Below, piece by piece: positions 1 to 13,300 of a DNA stretch of 64,000 nucleotides. A model generated the notes under the pieces. The model was not told the origin of the DNA, searched no databases, and worked only from the letters and a program-made list of their open reading frames with translations. The position numbers were made by a program, and so were the translations under genes. Source of the stretch: Watersipora subatra (taxonomy: Eukaryota > Bryozoa > Gymnolaemata > Cheilostomatida > Watersiporidae). Within the stretch, counting starts at the first letter, position 1. Each line of letters starts with the position of its first letter. The stretch spans positions 62,467,248 to 62,531,247 of the forward strand of contig NC_088711.1 of the NCBI RefSeq assembly GCF_963576615.1, in the 5' to 3' direction.

Positions 1-130
1 CGGGAATTTCGCTAGTGCTATTATAAATCCTAACATGTTCTCTGCATGCGTAATAAGTGTCTGTACACTCAGCTGCTTTACTTTTTATATGTTACTATAT
101 TTTTATCTGATTTCCTCAGACCTGCTAACC

Positions 131-788
131 CAGGAGTCAGCAACCTTTTTGACTGAGAGAGCCACAAAACCCACACGTTTCAAAATTTAATTCTAGGAGA
201 GCCATATGTATATTTTAAATCTCGAAAACATAGGAAGACAAACAAATTTAATATGTTTGAGCAATTTCAGAGTGTAAGAAAACTGAATTTATTTTGAACA
301 ACATCGTGATAACAAAGATATTATGAAAAGTACTTCTTACTATTAATTCGACTTCTGATGCTGTATGCTTTTGCTGATAGCTTTATAGTCCGGTTGATAC
401 ATAGTGAGGTTCAGCTTCATGTAGGCATTTAGTCTTCCATCTGTTAGACATGACCACAAGTTCGTCTTAATATTCTTCATGTGTGAGAGTGACTGCTCGC
501 ATGCATATATAGAGCCAATCATGGTCAAAATGTACAGCGGAGTACCGAAAGCGCTAGAAACTCTTGACTGCGCGCGCCACTTCAAAAAGTTGCAAATAAA
601 AAATATTTTTATTAAATGGACATTACTTTTTATTTTGTTTATTACTGTAATTTCAGCATTATTTTTATTATTATGTCAATTAAATTAACAGCAAAGTTGT
701 GGATTGTTTCCACTTATTTATCAAAGAAGCAGATAAAATCATGAAAAGGGCCACATATGACTCGAGAGCCATAGGCTCCCTACCCCTG
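131..788 (-). mobile_element. hAT-family DNA transposon, internally deleted
   Basis: The 658-bp element starts CAGGAGTCAGCAACC and ends with a related inverted terminus, GGCTCCCTACCCCTG. It is flanked by a perfect 8-bp target-site duplication, TGCTAACC, at 123-130 and 789-796. Eight-bp duplications and CAG..CTG ends of this kind are the hAT signature. The minus strand keeps a fragment of the transposase C-terminal dimerisation domain (343-585). The element lies in an intron upstream of the first visible GPCR exon, and its right end seeded the tandem array at 765-1146. Confidence 0.85.
343..585 (-). pseudogene. hAT transposase C-terminal (dimerisation) fragment
   Basis: An 80-codon open stretch contains the hAT C-terminal motif CEQSLSHMKNIKTN followed by CLTDGRLNAYMKLN. 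This matches the pattern seen in ZBED/GTF2IRD2-type hAT proteins (Cys-Glu-Gln, Phe/Leu-Ser, Met-Lys, then Leu-Thr-Asp). The zinc-finger and catalytic parts are missing, so this is a relic that cannot catalyse transposition. It lies entirely inside the TIR- and TSD-bounded hAT element. The start codon is arbitrary, because the upstream part of the protein was lost. Confidence 0.65.
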
Positions 789-1146
789 TGCTAACCTGAC
801 TGCCTCCCCAAGTACTCTGAGAGCCATAGGTTCCCTACCCCTGTGCTAACCTGACTGCCTCCCCAAGTACTCTGAGAGCCATAGGTTCCCTACCCCTGTG
901 CTAACCTGACTGCCTCCCCAAGTACTCTGAGAGTCATACGTTCCCTACCCCTGTGCTAACCTGACTGCCTCCCCAAGTACTCTGAGAGCCATAGGTTCCC
1001 TACCCCTGTGTTAACCTGACTGCCTCCCCAAGTACTCTGAGAGCCATAGGTTCCCTACCCCTGTGCTAACCTGACTGCCTCCCCAAGTACTCTGAGAGCC
1101 ATAGGTTCCCTACCCCTGTGCTAACCTGACTGCCTCCCCAAGTACT
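765..1146. repeat. 55-bp tandem array built from the hAT end, TSD and flank
   Basis: Seven near-identical 55-bp units each contain the last ~25 bp of the hAT element (GAGAGCCATAGG...CCCCTG), one copy of the target-site duplication TGCTAACC, and 22 bp of host flank (TGACTGCCTCCCCAAGTACT). The motif CTACCCCTG recurs at about 780, 835, 890, 945, 1000, 1055 and 1110. The array ends 45 bp before the exon at 1191, just ahead of its splice acceptor. Confidence 0.9.
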
Positions 1147-1190
1147 TTGGCGTATTATCATCAGCAAGTTGTGTTCACTTCACTCTGCAG

Positions 1191-1313
1191 GTCAAGAGCT
1201 TTGGACGGAATGGCAATCCGTGTGTGATGCAGAACCGTGTTTTACACCAAGACTAAGGTATAGGCTGAGAGGACTTCAGCAGGTGGATATTGTGAACTTG
1301 TTGACAACCACAG
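1191..1313 (+). CDS. aGPCR exon: thrombospondin type-1-like module
   Basis: The exon reads ELWTEWQSVCDAEPC then RLRYRLRG. This is the W-x-x-W-x-x-C start of a TSP1 repeat with its alternating Arg/Tyr strand. Only part of a ~55-residue repeat is here, so the remainder may be on the neighbouring upstream exon. The exon enters in phase 1 after tctgcag and leaves in phase 1 at a GTATTA donor, joining exactly to the Thr-rich exon at 1640. TSP1 modules on adhesion GPCRs bind ligands or matrix; the ligand here is unknown. Confidence 0.65.
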
Positions 1314-4300
1314 GTATTATTAGCTTATGTTGGTTTCTTGAGTCCTGTCTGTGCATACTGTATGCAGTGATAGTAAATTAGTTGAGGTATTTTGTCTGTT
1401 TAAATGTCAGGTCTATCTTCACTGATAGCTGCCAGATATTGTAGGAGTTGCTTTCTCTTTTCTGTTTACCTAATTCTCTTCACTAGGGTGAGGGACACTT
1501 CCTAAGCTAAACTCAATGCTTCTGTGTGGACAGGCTGTCCAGCTGCACCCAGAGTGTAACATGTATTTGTAATGGTTGAGTGTGTTAGATAATGTAGTAG
1601 AGAGGTATACCATTTGTTGTTGTCTTTGCTCATTTGCAGTTCCAACCACCACAACAACAACCACTATTGAAACCACATCAACGACCGCTGTTGAAGCCAC
1701 ATCAACAGCTGTTGAAGCGACATTGTCTGAGGACAGCGTCTTACAAGCTCTAGCTAATTTGGTGAGTCTTTCATGGCAGCAAATGTCATAGCCTGTGTAC
1801 CTTAATGCACGTCACATGCATATCTAAAATAATACTATTACAACTTTATAGACGAGCCAATGGCAAGAAGAGCCATTAGTGACATCAGAAGATGCGCTCA
1901 AAGGTTTTGACCTAGTGTCAGAGTTGGTGCAAGGAGGTGAGAAAAAATAAAAACTAGTGAGGGTATGATTTTAGTGAAAACAGGTTGCTGTACTGATACT
2001 GCAGACTTTCACCATCTTGATTGTGTGACAGTTTATTCAATTTTTATACTACACAGTTTTCTTTCATGAATAGCCTACCACATCTCAAGTAAAATAAAAT
2101 GATTTCTCAAAGATAAAAGTTCTTAGGATTGCAGTAAGCTGTGACATAACCCTCACTGACATGTCATTGCAAGTGAATATGATTAGCAGTGACATAGCAC
2201 TCACTGACATGTCATTTTAGGAATACGAATAGCAGTGACATAGCACTCACTGGCATGTCATTGCAGGTGAATATGATTAGCAGTGACATAGCACTCACTG
2301 ACATGTCATTGCAGGTGAATATGATTAGCAGTGACATAGCACTCAGTGACATGTCATTTTAGGAATACGATTAGCAGTGACATAGCACTCAGTGACATGT
2401 CATTTTAGGAATACGATTAGCAGTGACATAGCACTCACTGACATGTCATTGCAGGTGATTATGATTAGTAATGTAATGTTGGCTCTTTGTTCCAGCTTTT
2501 AAAATGTCGTATGGTTCAGTTGTGGGAAAGTTGGCACACTACTGCAGACGTGTGACCTTCGCCTTCACAAGCATCTATCATTGAAACAACTCATATTATG
2601 ATATGATCACTCCTTGTTTATTTCTTATGCTTTAGGAAGCAACTGGAACTTGTAGTGCATAGAAGGTTTATGATATACTCTCAAAACATAAGTTATGAAT
2701 TACTCATTAGTAATCACACTTGATGCTGTGTGTCATATGCACACACTTTTCAAACTCGTGTTACTAGTTGTCATATTTGTTGCCAGCTGTCATAACATAC
2801 TTGCTGCTGCGTGTTATAGGACACTCGCTTTTTGCTGTCCTACATTTACATGTGCTGCTGGCTGTCACACATTCACACTTGTTGCTGGTTGTCGCACACT
2901 CACGTCTGCTGCTAGCCATCATGCCATAGGTTCCAGTAGTTATGATATTGGTGACTAATTGGTCAATAACAATGAGGTTTAGTACTTACCTAAAAACTAC
3001 TCAAACAAATTGTTTTCTTATAATATCGTAGGACACTTGATAACCTATGGTGCTATACAATCTACATATATACATATATATATATATATATCTACAATCT
3101 ACATGTATATATGCAAATCTCAGTGTTTGTCTTTTTGTTAAACCCTGTGTCCAGTTATTGGGCACGGTATTATCCAGTTATCTTTCAACTGGGTCCCGTT
3201 CTTGGAATTAAACTCTAGCAATAAAAAATCCGCATAGCACTGGATTTGACCTCGGGATCTCCAGATCTAGAGGTGGCTAACTTAATCATTAAGCTGCACA
3301 AAATACAACATATTCATTGGGCAAATAGTCATTACATTGGTTAAGATACTCAAGTTTAAAGCGCTTGCTTTGGGCTAATAACTAGCACTGTTGACCGTTA
3401 CGTGTAACGATTGTTAAGCTGGCCCAAAACACGGGTATTGTTTTAGTAAAGATCTAGTTTTCCAGGTGAGTTACTTAAATTCATTAGGTAATTATTCTAT
3501 GACCCGTGCAACACCGGGCATTCATCTAGTAAATGTATGAAAGTGTTTGCTGATTGTCTCTAGTTAGACATTGGGTAGCCATGGATATGTTCAATCTTGT
3601 AGGTAGTCAGTAGTAGCCATTTAATAGTGTTGGAAATCTATAACCAGTCTTTGCTGATTACCAGGACTGGAGGGGATAGAAGTGCGGGCAGCAGTCGCTT
3701 TCCTCTCGACCTTGGCAGCAAGACTGTCTGTGACTGAGTCCGCCGCTGCCGAGATGCTCCTTATCAGGCTGACGACATCCGTAGACTCACTGCTGTCTGA
3801 CCATCTCGCCTGGGCAGGTTTCTTACAAACACTTCATTCCTAGTCTGGTTTGTACAGTCCAACTTCTACATACAAACACTTATATTCCTAGTCTGGTTTG
3901 TACAGTCCAACCTCTACATAAAAACACTCATATTCTTAGTTTAGTTTGTACAGTCCAATTTCTACATACAAGCACTTATATGTCTAGTCTGGTTTGTACA
4001 GTCCAGCCTGTACATACAAACACTTATATTCCTAGTCTGGTTTGTACAGTTCAACCTTTATATACATAGTTGTTCGTTCCGAGTAGTACTTTGTATAATA
4101 AAACCCTCATTTTTTCGGTGCAAATAATCCCATATTTGTACACTGCAATTCGTTCAACTGCCCAAAAACCTGCCATACCTCCTTTACAAATATTGCTGAA
4201 AATAATTACATAAAGCAAACAAACAGATGCATAAAGTAAAATTATGCAAAATTAAATTACCGTCAAACCTCTAATTGAACGCCGCCTCTATTTGAACGCC

Positions 4301-7300
4301 ACTTCCAATTGAACACCACCCTGAGAGAAGGGTTGAAAAATAGAGCACCATGCCGTTCATTTAGAGGTTTTACGGTAAAGGTAAAAATAACAGAGTAATA
4401 AACTAGAAAATTCCCCTGTCATACAGCCCATGACCAAAGTGATATTGGAAAAAGAAAGGGTACTGCTGGTTGAGAAATGCAATATTAGCAGTTAAATGGC
4501 ATTGCAGTGCAATAGGAGAACTGCAATGGTAGCTGCAATGGTAGCTGTAATGTACTGGGTGTTATTATGTACAACAAACAGCAATAATGAAAGAAAAATA
4601 TTATATGTTTATATCTCTCCCCTGCAATAGGAGAAGTGCAATATTAGAAGTAAAATGGCAAGCTGCTGTGTAATATACACCGTTTAAAAGTTGGTTGTGT
4701 TGAATGTAGAATGGTTTTGACAGCGATCTGTAACAGAAAGCAAACATTAGCATTCACATGCGTCTGAAAGATTTTTGCAAACTGGAGCCAAATGAAGAAA
4801 TGGGTCATGATCACAGAAACCATGGTTAAGTCAGGTGTGTGAGATTTAGAGTTATCTACACTAGCAGAAGGAGAAAATTCTCAGCTATTTTGCGAAAAAA
4901 AATTTGATTCCAGCTTAATTACAGCAGATTTTATGGTCAATAAACTGAGTGCACGTTTACCATTAGTGTGAAAACATAGTTCTGAGAAAACTGGTGTTAA
5001 AGTCTGAGTAATGAAAACCAATGAAATGTAAGCAGGTTTGTTTACATTTCAGAACGTCATAGCAACCAATATCAAGAAGTTGTGATATCTATTTAGATTT
5101 CTGGGTTTATATCCAAAAAATTATGCTGAATTTAAAAATCTAAACAGATTTTAGCCGGTTGTCATAGAAATAGATGTGTATCTAAAAAAAAAAATGTAGG
5201 CCTATTACTTAATTTTGCAGATATTAAAAACGGCTGGCAGTACCGCGATATTGGGGAACAGCCGTAATATCATCAACAAAATCTTTAAAAAAATAATAAC
5301 AGTAACATATTGCACACCATCGGTCACTATATACTTCGATCTTGTAAATTCGAATGATTATTCTTATAATTAAATCTTATTATTATCTTATAAAATCGAA
5401 TAATTAAATCGAATAATAAAATCGGCAAAAAAGAAAGGATAACCTTTCAGTACTTCTACGTTAATTACAGAAACCTTCAGCAATTGGACAATGCCATAGA
5501 CTGGTGAAATGTGCACGTTTTTCTTGTGAAATGCGCATGACTTAATGGCTCTACTCTTTATCGCACGGCTTTATTGGCGTTTTGTTTGCCGGTCTTAATT
5601 TTGATTAAAAAAGGCTTGTCAGGTTTTAATGGCGATTTTAGGCCAAATTAATCTGTCTAGTTATGTATTATCCGATCAGATGGGTAAAAGAGGTTTGACT
5701 GTATTGACAAAAGACGTTTGACTGTATTGACAAAAGAGGTTTGACTGTATTGACAAAAGAGGTTTGACTGTATTGACAAAAGAGGTTTGACTGTATTGAC
5801 AAAAGAGGTTTGACTGTATTGACAAAAGAGGTTTGACTGTATTGACAAAAGAGGTTTGACTGTATTGACAAAAGAGGTTTGACTCTACATGTATTGACAA
5901 AAGAGCTTTGACCGTATTGACAAAAGAGGTTTGACTGTATTGACAAATTGTATCCACAGATACTGTCTGCTTGCTCGTTTCTGTTTCTTTTTCTGAGAAG
6001 TTGTCTACCCTGTTTGTGAGCTTCAGATGTAGCATAAGTCAAGTGCAGATATGACTTTTCTTCACAAACTGATTTGTTTGATACACTCAGTCCTTTCACC
6101 TTTTGATTAGCTCACCATCATGTCACCTGAGTTCTTTAGTAGTTTTTAATATTAACATTCTAGAAATACGCTTGTAACCAGTAGCTGTCATCAAGATGCA
6201 TGATAGTAAAAACAGTATAATTCACCCTTTTATAGTACAGTAAAGGAGAGCATGACTCTTAATCTTTTTTAAATAGCAAAAGAGAGCATGACTCTTAACT
6301 TTGTGTGTTGTGTAGAATAGTGAAAGAAAGCATGACTCTTAGTCTGGTTTAGAATAGTAAAAGAGAATACAACTCCCAATTTTGTGTGAAATAGTAAGAG
6401 GGCAGGAGTCTTGACATTGTGTAGAATAAAAGAGAGAGCATAACTCTTAGCATTCCATAGAATAGTAAAAGAGCATGGCTCTTAATTTTGTGTAGAATAA
6501 GTATGAGAAGAATATTCAAGTAAGCACAGTTGTTGTCATAAAAGCAAATCGATCTATGAAGCTGAGTCACAAGTTGCATGGAATTCAGTATTTTATGACA
6601 GAGCAGCTGATGATAGACTACGATTCACCTTCACCTCCTGTAATCATGCTGACTGTTGTGTTTGATATCATGTCTGACTACAGCCGAATCACTTAATTTG
6701 GTCTGATTGTTTCAGTGGGTGTCGAACATGTTCAGTGAATTGCTTGATCCTATGGAAGAGATTGTAAGAAAGTGTGGGGCACTTCTTGAGAACACTACAA
6801 GACAAGAAGCGGTTCACTTCAGTATGTTTCTCCATGTTTGTTTACTTTTTATTCTGGAACACTCAACTCTTCTGGCTCTGTTGCACCTTGTTTATTCAGC
6901 TCTTTGTCCAGCCACTTGTCTAAGAGACGGCAAAGTTCTATGTTGGTTTGTAATGCTTTTGATAAGTGATGTGAATTGGATGTATGATAGCCAGTACATG
7001 ATGTATCCTTGCACTGGTGGTTAGCTGAATATGTATCTCTCTTGTTTCTGGCACCTGATGCAACCCTAGTGCCTTTTAATAATGTAGTTTTCGTCAGTTT
7101 TGGAATTGTCAGTCTTATAGAGCAATGATTGTGTAGACAACTCTTGTACAATTTTTACTTGTTTTTAATGTGAGGTTACTTTGCAGTGATGATTTGTATT
7201 CGAAACATTTCTAGGCATAACAACAGAGATGTTGGAACCATCTGTTCATAACACTTCCAGCTACGACTTTAGAGACGGAGAAGTGACTGTCTCGTTACCA

Positions 7301-10300
7301 GATGAAGTTTTTAATGGATTTATGTCGGTGAATATGGTGGCTATTGTTCATAATAAGGCTGGACATCTGCTCGGTCATCCTAAAATCACGTGAGTAACTC
7401 AGTCTAGGTTGGCGAGGCACTAATTATAACAAGTATTTTATAACTTACGATTACATGTAATTGCATTTTACAAAAGATTCCAATACAGTCATACCTTGAC
7501 GTACCAGCCTAATATGTTTCAGTACCAAGCTTGTATATCAATTCTCTTGTATCTCAATTCATATTCTCTTATACAAATTAACTAAATACAAACTGATCCA
7601 TTCCTACCCACGGAAAAGCTACCCAAAACAGGATATTACAAAGGAAAATTGTGTTATTAATTGTTCTAATTTACCATCTACACTTACAAAGTAATAAATA
7701 CCTATCTAGTGAATATGATCTACAGTAACACGTAACATTATTATGTACAGTACTGTATGGAGTTCTTACCTATGAGACAGATAGTGGTAGACTAATCGCA
7801 GATAGAGAGAGACTTGATGGCAACACATTCTGTATGCTACACTTTTGTGATGCTTCGTAATGTAACATAAACTTTAAATTTAACCTAAATGAATTTAGTT
7901 TACTAAATACAAGCTTAAAGATAAGTTTCATTTTACACTAAACTAATTCTAATTTTGTCATCACGTTCATTTTTATTATCTTCTTCCGCCTTGGCTTTTT
8001 TTGCCTTTCATTTTGACTCACTTTCACTTTCAACTGATATTTTTTAACTTTCTCAAACTGATTGATGAGAATAACTGAGCAATAATGTTCTCATAAGCAG
8101 TCTCTTGCCTACCCAACCAGATCAAGAACTGCCTCGTATGCTCGCATCTCAAATTGGTCTTGTATCTCAAGGCAAGAATTTGTTTGGAATTTTCCTCGTA
8201 TCTCAAATTTCTCATATGTTGGGGTACTCATATTCCGAGGTGTGACTGTATTTGCTTCATTGACTCAGGGACTGGAGATTTAAGTCACTGTCATATTCTT
8301 AGCAATTTCTTGTTTAATCGCACCGCTCTTGTGCCAGGTGTTGTCTCTGCTAGATAATGTGTACTTGAAACTATTGATTTATGCCATGTAGTTTAGAGGT
8401 AAGTGTGTAGTTTAAAGGTAAGTGTGTAGTTTAGAAGTAAGTGTGTGGTTTAGAGGTAAGTGTGTAGTTTAGGGGTAAGTGTGTAGTTTAGAGGCGAGTG
8501 TGTAGTTTAGAGGTAAGTGTGTAGTTTAGAGGTGAGTGTGTAGTTTAGAGATAAGTGTGTAGTTTAGAGGTAAGTGTGTAGTTTAAAGGTAAGTGTGTAG
8601 TTTAGAAGTAAGTGTGTAGTTTAAGGGTAAGTGTGTAGTCTAGAGGTAAGTGTGCAGTCTAGAGGTAAGTGTGTAGTTTAGAGGTAAGTGTGTAGTTTAG
8701 AGGTAAGTGTGTAGTTTAGAGGTAAGTGTGTAGGCAGATCTTTGTTATTGCAAACTGACTGCAAAGAATTATCACTTGGAGATAAAATCTTGAGAACGAT
8801 ATTTCAACAATTGGCTCCAGCCATTTACAAATATCTTTGCACACGGGACGATACGATTTATGGCTTTGGTACTGGTGTATTTCAAGGTGGTCAAATTTTG
8901 GTCTTGTTATAGTTTGATATCATAGAAATGTTGATATTTGTTTAGTGCGGTTAATGCAAGGTTTCCAAAGGTTCATCAGCATCAGGTTGTAATTCTACCA
9001 GACATCAAAAGGCTTGTGTCTCATCAATATAGAGCCAAAAATTCTTATATTAATAGAATCAATATTGTTGGCACAATTTTCAGCTTCTTTTGATTCCAGA
9101 CAGGAGTTTGTGGACACAGGAGCGAATCATTTGAAGCAAGCACTGATTGACATGGTTCTTTCATTTGGCCTTGGCTCCCTGGGCTACATGGATAGGCTAA
9201 CTGAGCCTGTAGAGATCTTCTTGTCTGTGAACAAAGAGTTGTTGCTAAATCCGTTCGACTCAAGGCTATTTCCCTACACAGAAGTTGTGCCGCACTGCGT
9301 GTTTTATAACAGTTCGCAACAGTAAGTATTGCCTACACCCTCACAAGGTTTGCATATCTACTAACCAAATGGCTACACATCCTGGTTTAGCTACTCTGTC
9401 TCTCACTATTAGTTGTAATCAGTATTATGTATTATGTAATATGTATCATGTAATTTTAAATATGAGTTTCATAAAACATGCAATCATGTGTCTTTTATTG
9501 CGTTTATCTCGTCTGTAGCAGACAGGTTCTAGCGATGATTATAGACTACTATATAAAGTCGTACAGTGTATATGTACAGTGTATATGTACAGTGTACAGT
9601 GTATATGTACTTTCAATCTGATGATCATCTGCTCTCTAGTTGAATCAACTAGAAGCTGATGCTGCAGGGCAAACAGATACAACTTTTCTCAAACAATTGA
9701 GAGGTGGAGACTTTTAATTTAGCCCATATATTTTTATATTTTTTACATTTCACTTACACTTTTCTTCAGACCTTTTACTTACACTTATCAAACAAACTAT
9801 AATACATCAGTTTTTGTATTTTGAAAATTTACTCAGTATAAAGTCAATATTTACTGCATTTTGACTTGTTCGTAGTTTTTATGTGGAAATGCTTGTAAGC
9901 AGAGGTTTGTCTGTATTGACAAAAGAGGTTTAACTGTATTGACAAAAGAGGTTTGACTGTATTGCCAAAATAGGTTTGACTGTATTGACAAAAGAGGTTT
10001 GACTGTATTGACAAAAGAGGTTTGTCTGTATTGACAAAAGAGGTTTGTCTGTATTAACAAAAGAGGTTTGACTGTATTGACAAAAGAGGTTTGACTGTAT
10101 TGACAAAAGAGGTTTGACTGTATTGACAAATTGCATCCACAGATACTGTCTGTTTGCTCATTTCTGTTTCTTTTACTGAGAAGTTGTCTACCCTGTTTGT
10201 GAGCTTTAGATATAGCATAAGTCAGGGTGTATATGTGACCTTTCTTTACCAAGTGACTGATATGTTTAAATCATTCAGTCGTTTCAGCTTATAAATAACT

Positions 10301-13300
10301 CATCATCATGACACCTTGGTCTTGAAAACAAGCAAGGTATTGGTGAAGTCAAGGTGTTATAATAATGTGTTGGCTTATGCTGTTAGCTTCTAGTGTTTGG
10401 AGGCATCACTAGTACTGCCTCAGCAAGATGTTCAATTTGTTTAGTTAGAACAGTTTATTTTTCTTGAATTGCCGCCTACTACTAGCTACTACTACTAGTT
10501 ACTACTACTAGCTACGAGCTACTACTAGCTACTACTACATGTACTAGCTACAAGCTACTACTATTAGATACACGCAACTACTAGTTACAAGCTACGAGAC
10601 AAATGCATGGTGTAATAATCACAGTACTAGTCATAGGAGATGTGATGCTATCACATGTAGATTAAGCTAATTCATAATCCTTTCACATATGCCAGCAAAC
10701 AAACTGCCTGTATTCCTCAGTTTTGTTAAGTATATGAAGTTGTCCTATGCTACACAGGACATGGATGTCTACAGGATGCAGCACTACAGTTGATTCTCAC
10801 CAGATCAGATGTGTATGTGACCATCTGACTAGCTTTTCAGTGCTGCTTCAGTACACAGGGTACATGACAGATCCATCCTCACCGGCGGGCAAAGCTCTTA
10901 CTGTCATTGGTCAGATAGGATGCGCCATATCTATCATTTCATTGGTCATCACATTCAGCTTGTTTATTTACCTAGAGTGAGTTCTTTTAATAAGTTCGAC
11001 TGGATTAGTTAAAATATATTGTTTACTGAGACTTGCACTTTGAGCACAGGCCATAACTAGTGTTTAGTGTGCCTTGAATTAAATGGTTTATATTAAAGAA
11101 GCAAACAAATGATTGTAGATTTTCACCATTGGTCATTTTGAGATCAAAGATATGCCAGAGTTCAAATCTAAACCAAAATAAAGTGCTATATGATTTGCTT
11201 TCAAAATAGTAAGAATATTAATTGCATATGTTGTACATATACATCTATACTAGCCGAATGCCCGGCGTTGCACGGGTATCAAAAAAGCTTATAAACAGTG
11301 GCAAGTAATGTAGTTACCTGCCACTTGCCATTAGCCTTGCACATTCCCAATGGCTAATTTGAGTATGCTACTATCCGTATTGTTAAACTTACTAATAAGA
11401 GCAATGAGAGCAAGTATTGGTGACATTGCGTAAAGCAGAGTGCTATGGTGAGATGCTCATATTGCCTAATGAATTCATTGCATCTGGTGTAGATTAATTG
11501 ATTAGTCTATTGTCTGGTGAGCAGGAGGTTCCAAGATCAAATGCAGCACTACGCGGATCTTTCATTCCTAGCTATACTTCTAGCTGGAAAGACCGAATGA
11601 CAGACTTTGAGATTTATATATGTGGATGTAATCAACGATCAATATCTTATCCAATTTCAGCTCAATTCTATTCTAAAATTAAGTTTTATCATGTTTTCAT
11701 TGCATGTCGATATGTACCCCAGTCTATCATCTTTTCAGTGTGATTTGGTTGTTGGATAGATTTGGAATTTTGACATCATTATATGCTTGACCTGCTGAAG
11801 TTTAGATTTTCTCAACATTAGCCGTCTTATTTTTTGGAATACACATCTTGCTGTTCCTTCTCTCGCCAGTTAGGCAACTCACACTCCTTAATCAAAGGCT
11901 ATATTTGGCAATTGAGCTCTTTCTTTCGCTTAATTATGCCAAGTTTACCCATTCACTCCCACTATGCCTGTCTATTCATTCAGGCTCAGTATACCTCTCC
12001 GCCAAAACACGTCCATTTCCTCAGGCTGTCTCACCATTCTCTAAGGCTACATATATGTATTCATTCACGCTATGTTCTGTCTTTTCACTCAGGCTATATT
12101 TGTCTTTTTACTCAGGCTATGTCTGTCTATTACTATTTTGTTCATTCTCTAAGGTTATGCATGTATATTCCCTTAGGCTATATCTGCTGCTCATTCAAGT
12201 TATGTATGCCTATTCACTAAGGCCATTTTCCATTTGAATAGCAACCTGAAGACAGAGCGAAAAAAGATTCACATGAACCTGATAGTAGCGTTGGCTCTGG
12301 CACAGTTGACACATGTCGCAGGTATAACTAGGACGAGTAATATAGGGCTATGCAAGGCTACTGCTGTTCTCCTCCATCTCTTCTACACGGCTACTTTCAC
12401 CTGGATGCTCTGTGAGGGTCTACAGCTCTACTTCAAGATTATTGCTGTCTTCAACTCAGAAAGGAAATCTAATAGAGCCATTTTCTATGCTGTAGGATGG
12501 GGTGGGTATGAATGGCTTCCTATAAGCTATCGAGAAAAGGCATGTAGAGTTCAGCACATGTAGATAACTAACTTTTTATTAATTTTTTGAGTTGTCTTTC
12601 TTAGCACTTCTCAGTCCACTGGAAAAGTAGCATAGAGTTATAACATAGCTGCAGAGTATTTTGTTAAAATTGAATATGCAGTGTGATTGGCAGTATTTGA
12701 ACTAGAACCAATGTAACAGGTAGAAATGCCACATGAGGCAACTGTGGGAATGGAAGCTGTTGGGCTGGCAGCAGTGAGACTGACAGAGGAGTGCTGACAG
12801 ATGAGCATTAGACACAGAATCAGTTTGATAACTTTTCGGGGAACTGCTAAACAAATACGAATACTTGGCAGCATTATGAGATACACTGTCACCTAGTTAT
12901 ATATGTAGATCTAGTGTTGGCTTATTGACCGTTACTTTGCATCCATAGAGTAATTGTAGCTAATCATATCCATAGAGTGATTGCAACTCATTCATATACA
13001 AAAAATCTTGCGACATATCCCTATAGTAATAAGAAGACAGCTATATTCAGAGACTGATGACGCTATAACCAAGTTGATGGTAATGCAACCCCATAGACAA
13101 TATAAAATTTCCATATCTATAGAGATATTTCATCTAGTTTCAACTATTCATTCAGTTTTTTCTGAAATTTACCATATTTTCAGGCGCATTTATTAAGACA
13201 ACGTCATATTTGTATTATTGCTATACTCGAGGGTAGATGTGTGCATAGACACTGTTGTGTATTGCAGGTGCACCAGTATTAATAGTCGGTGTGTCTATGG

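Noticed and set aside
5657..6099. Overlapping minus-strand ORFs with SIQSNLFCQYSQTSF repeats
   Set aside because: The same peptide appears in three frames because the 23-bp unit is not a multiple of three, so it is not a protein.
6849..7151. Antisense 100-codon ORF
   Set aside because: Lies across a GPCR intron in a frame with no recognisable domain.
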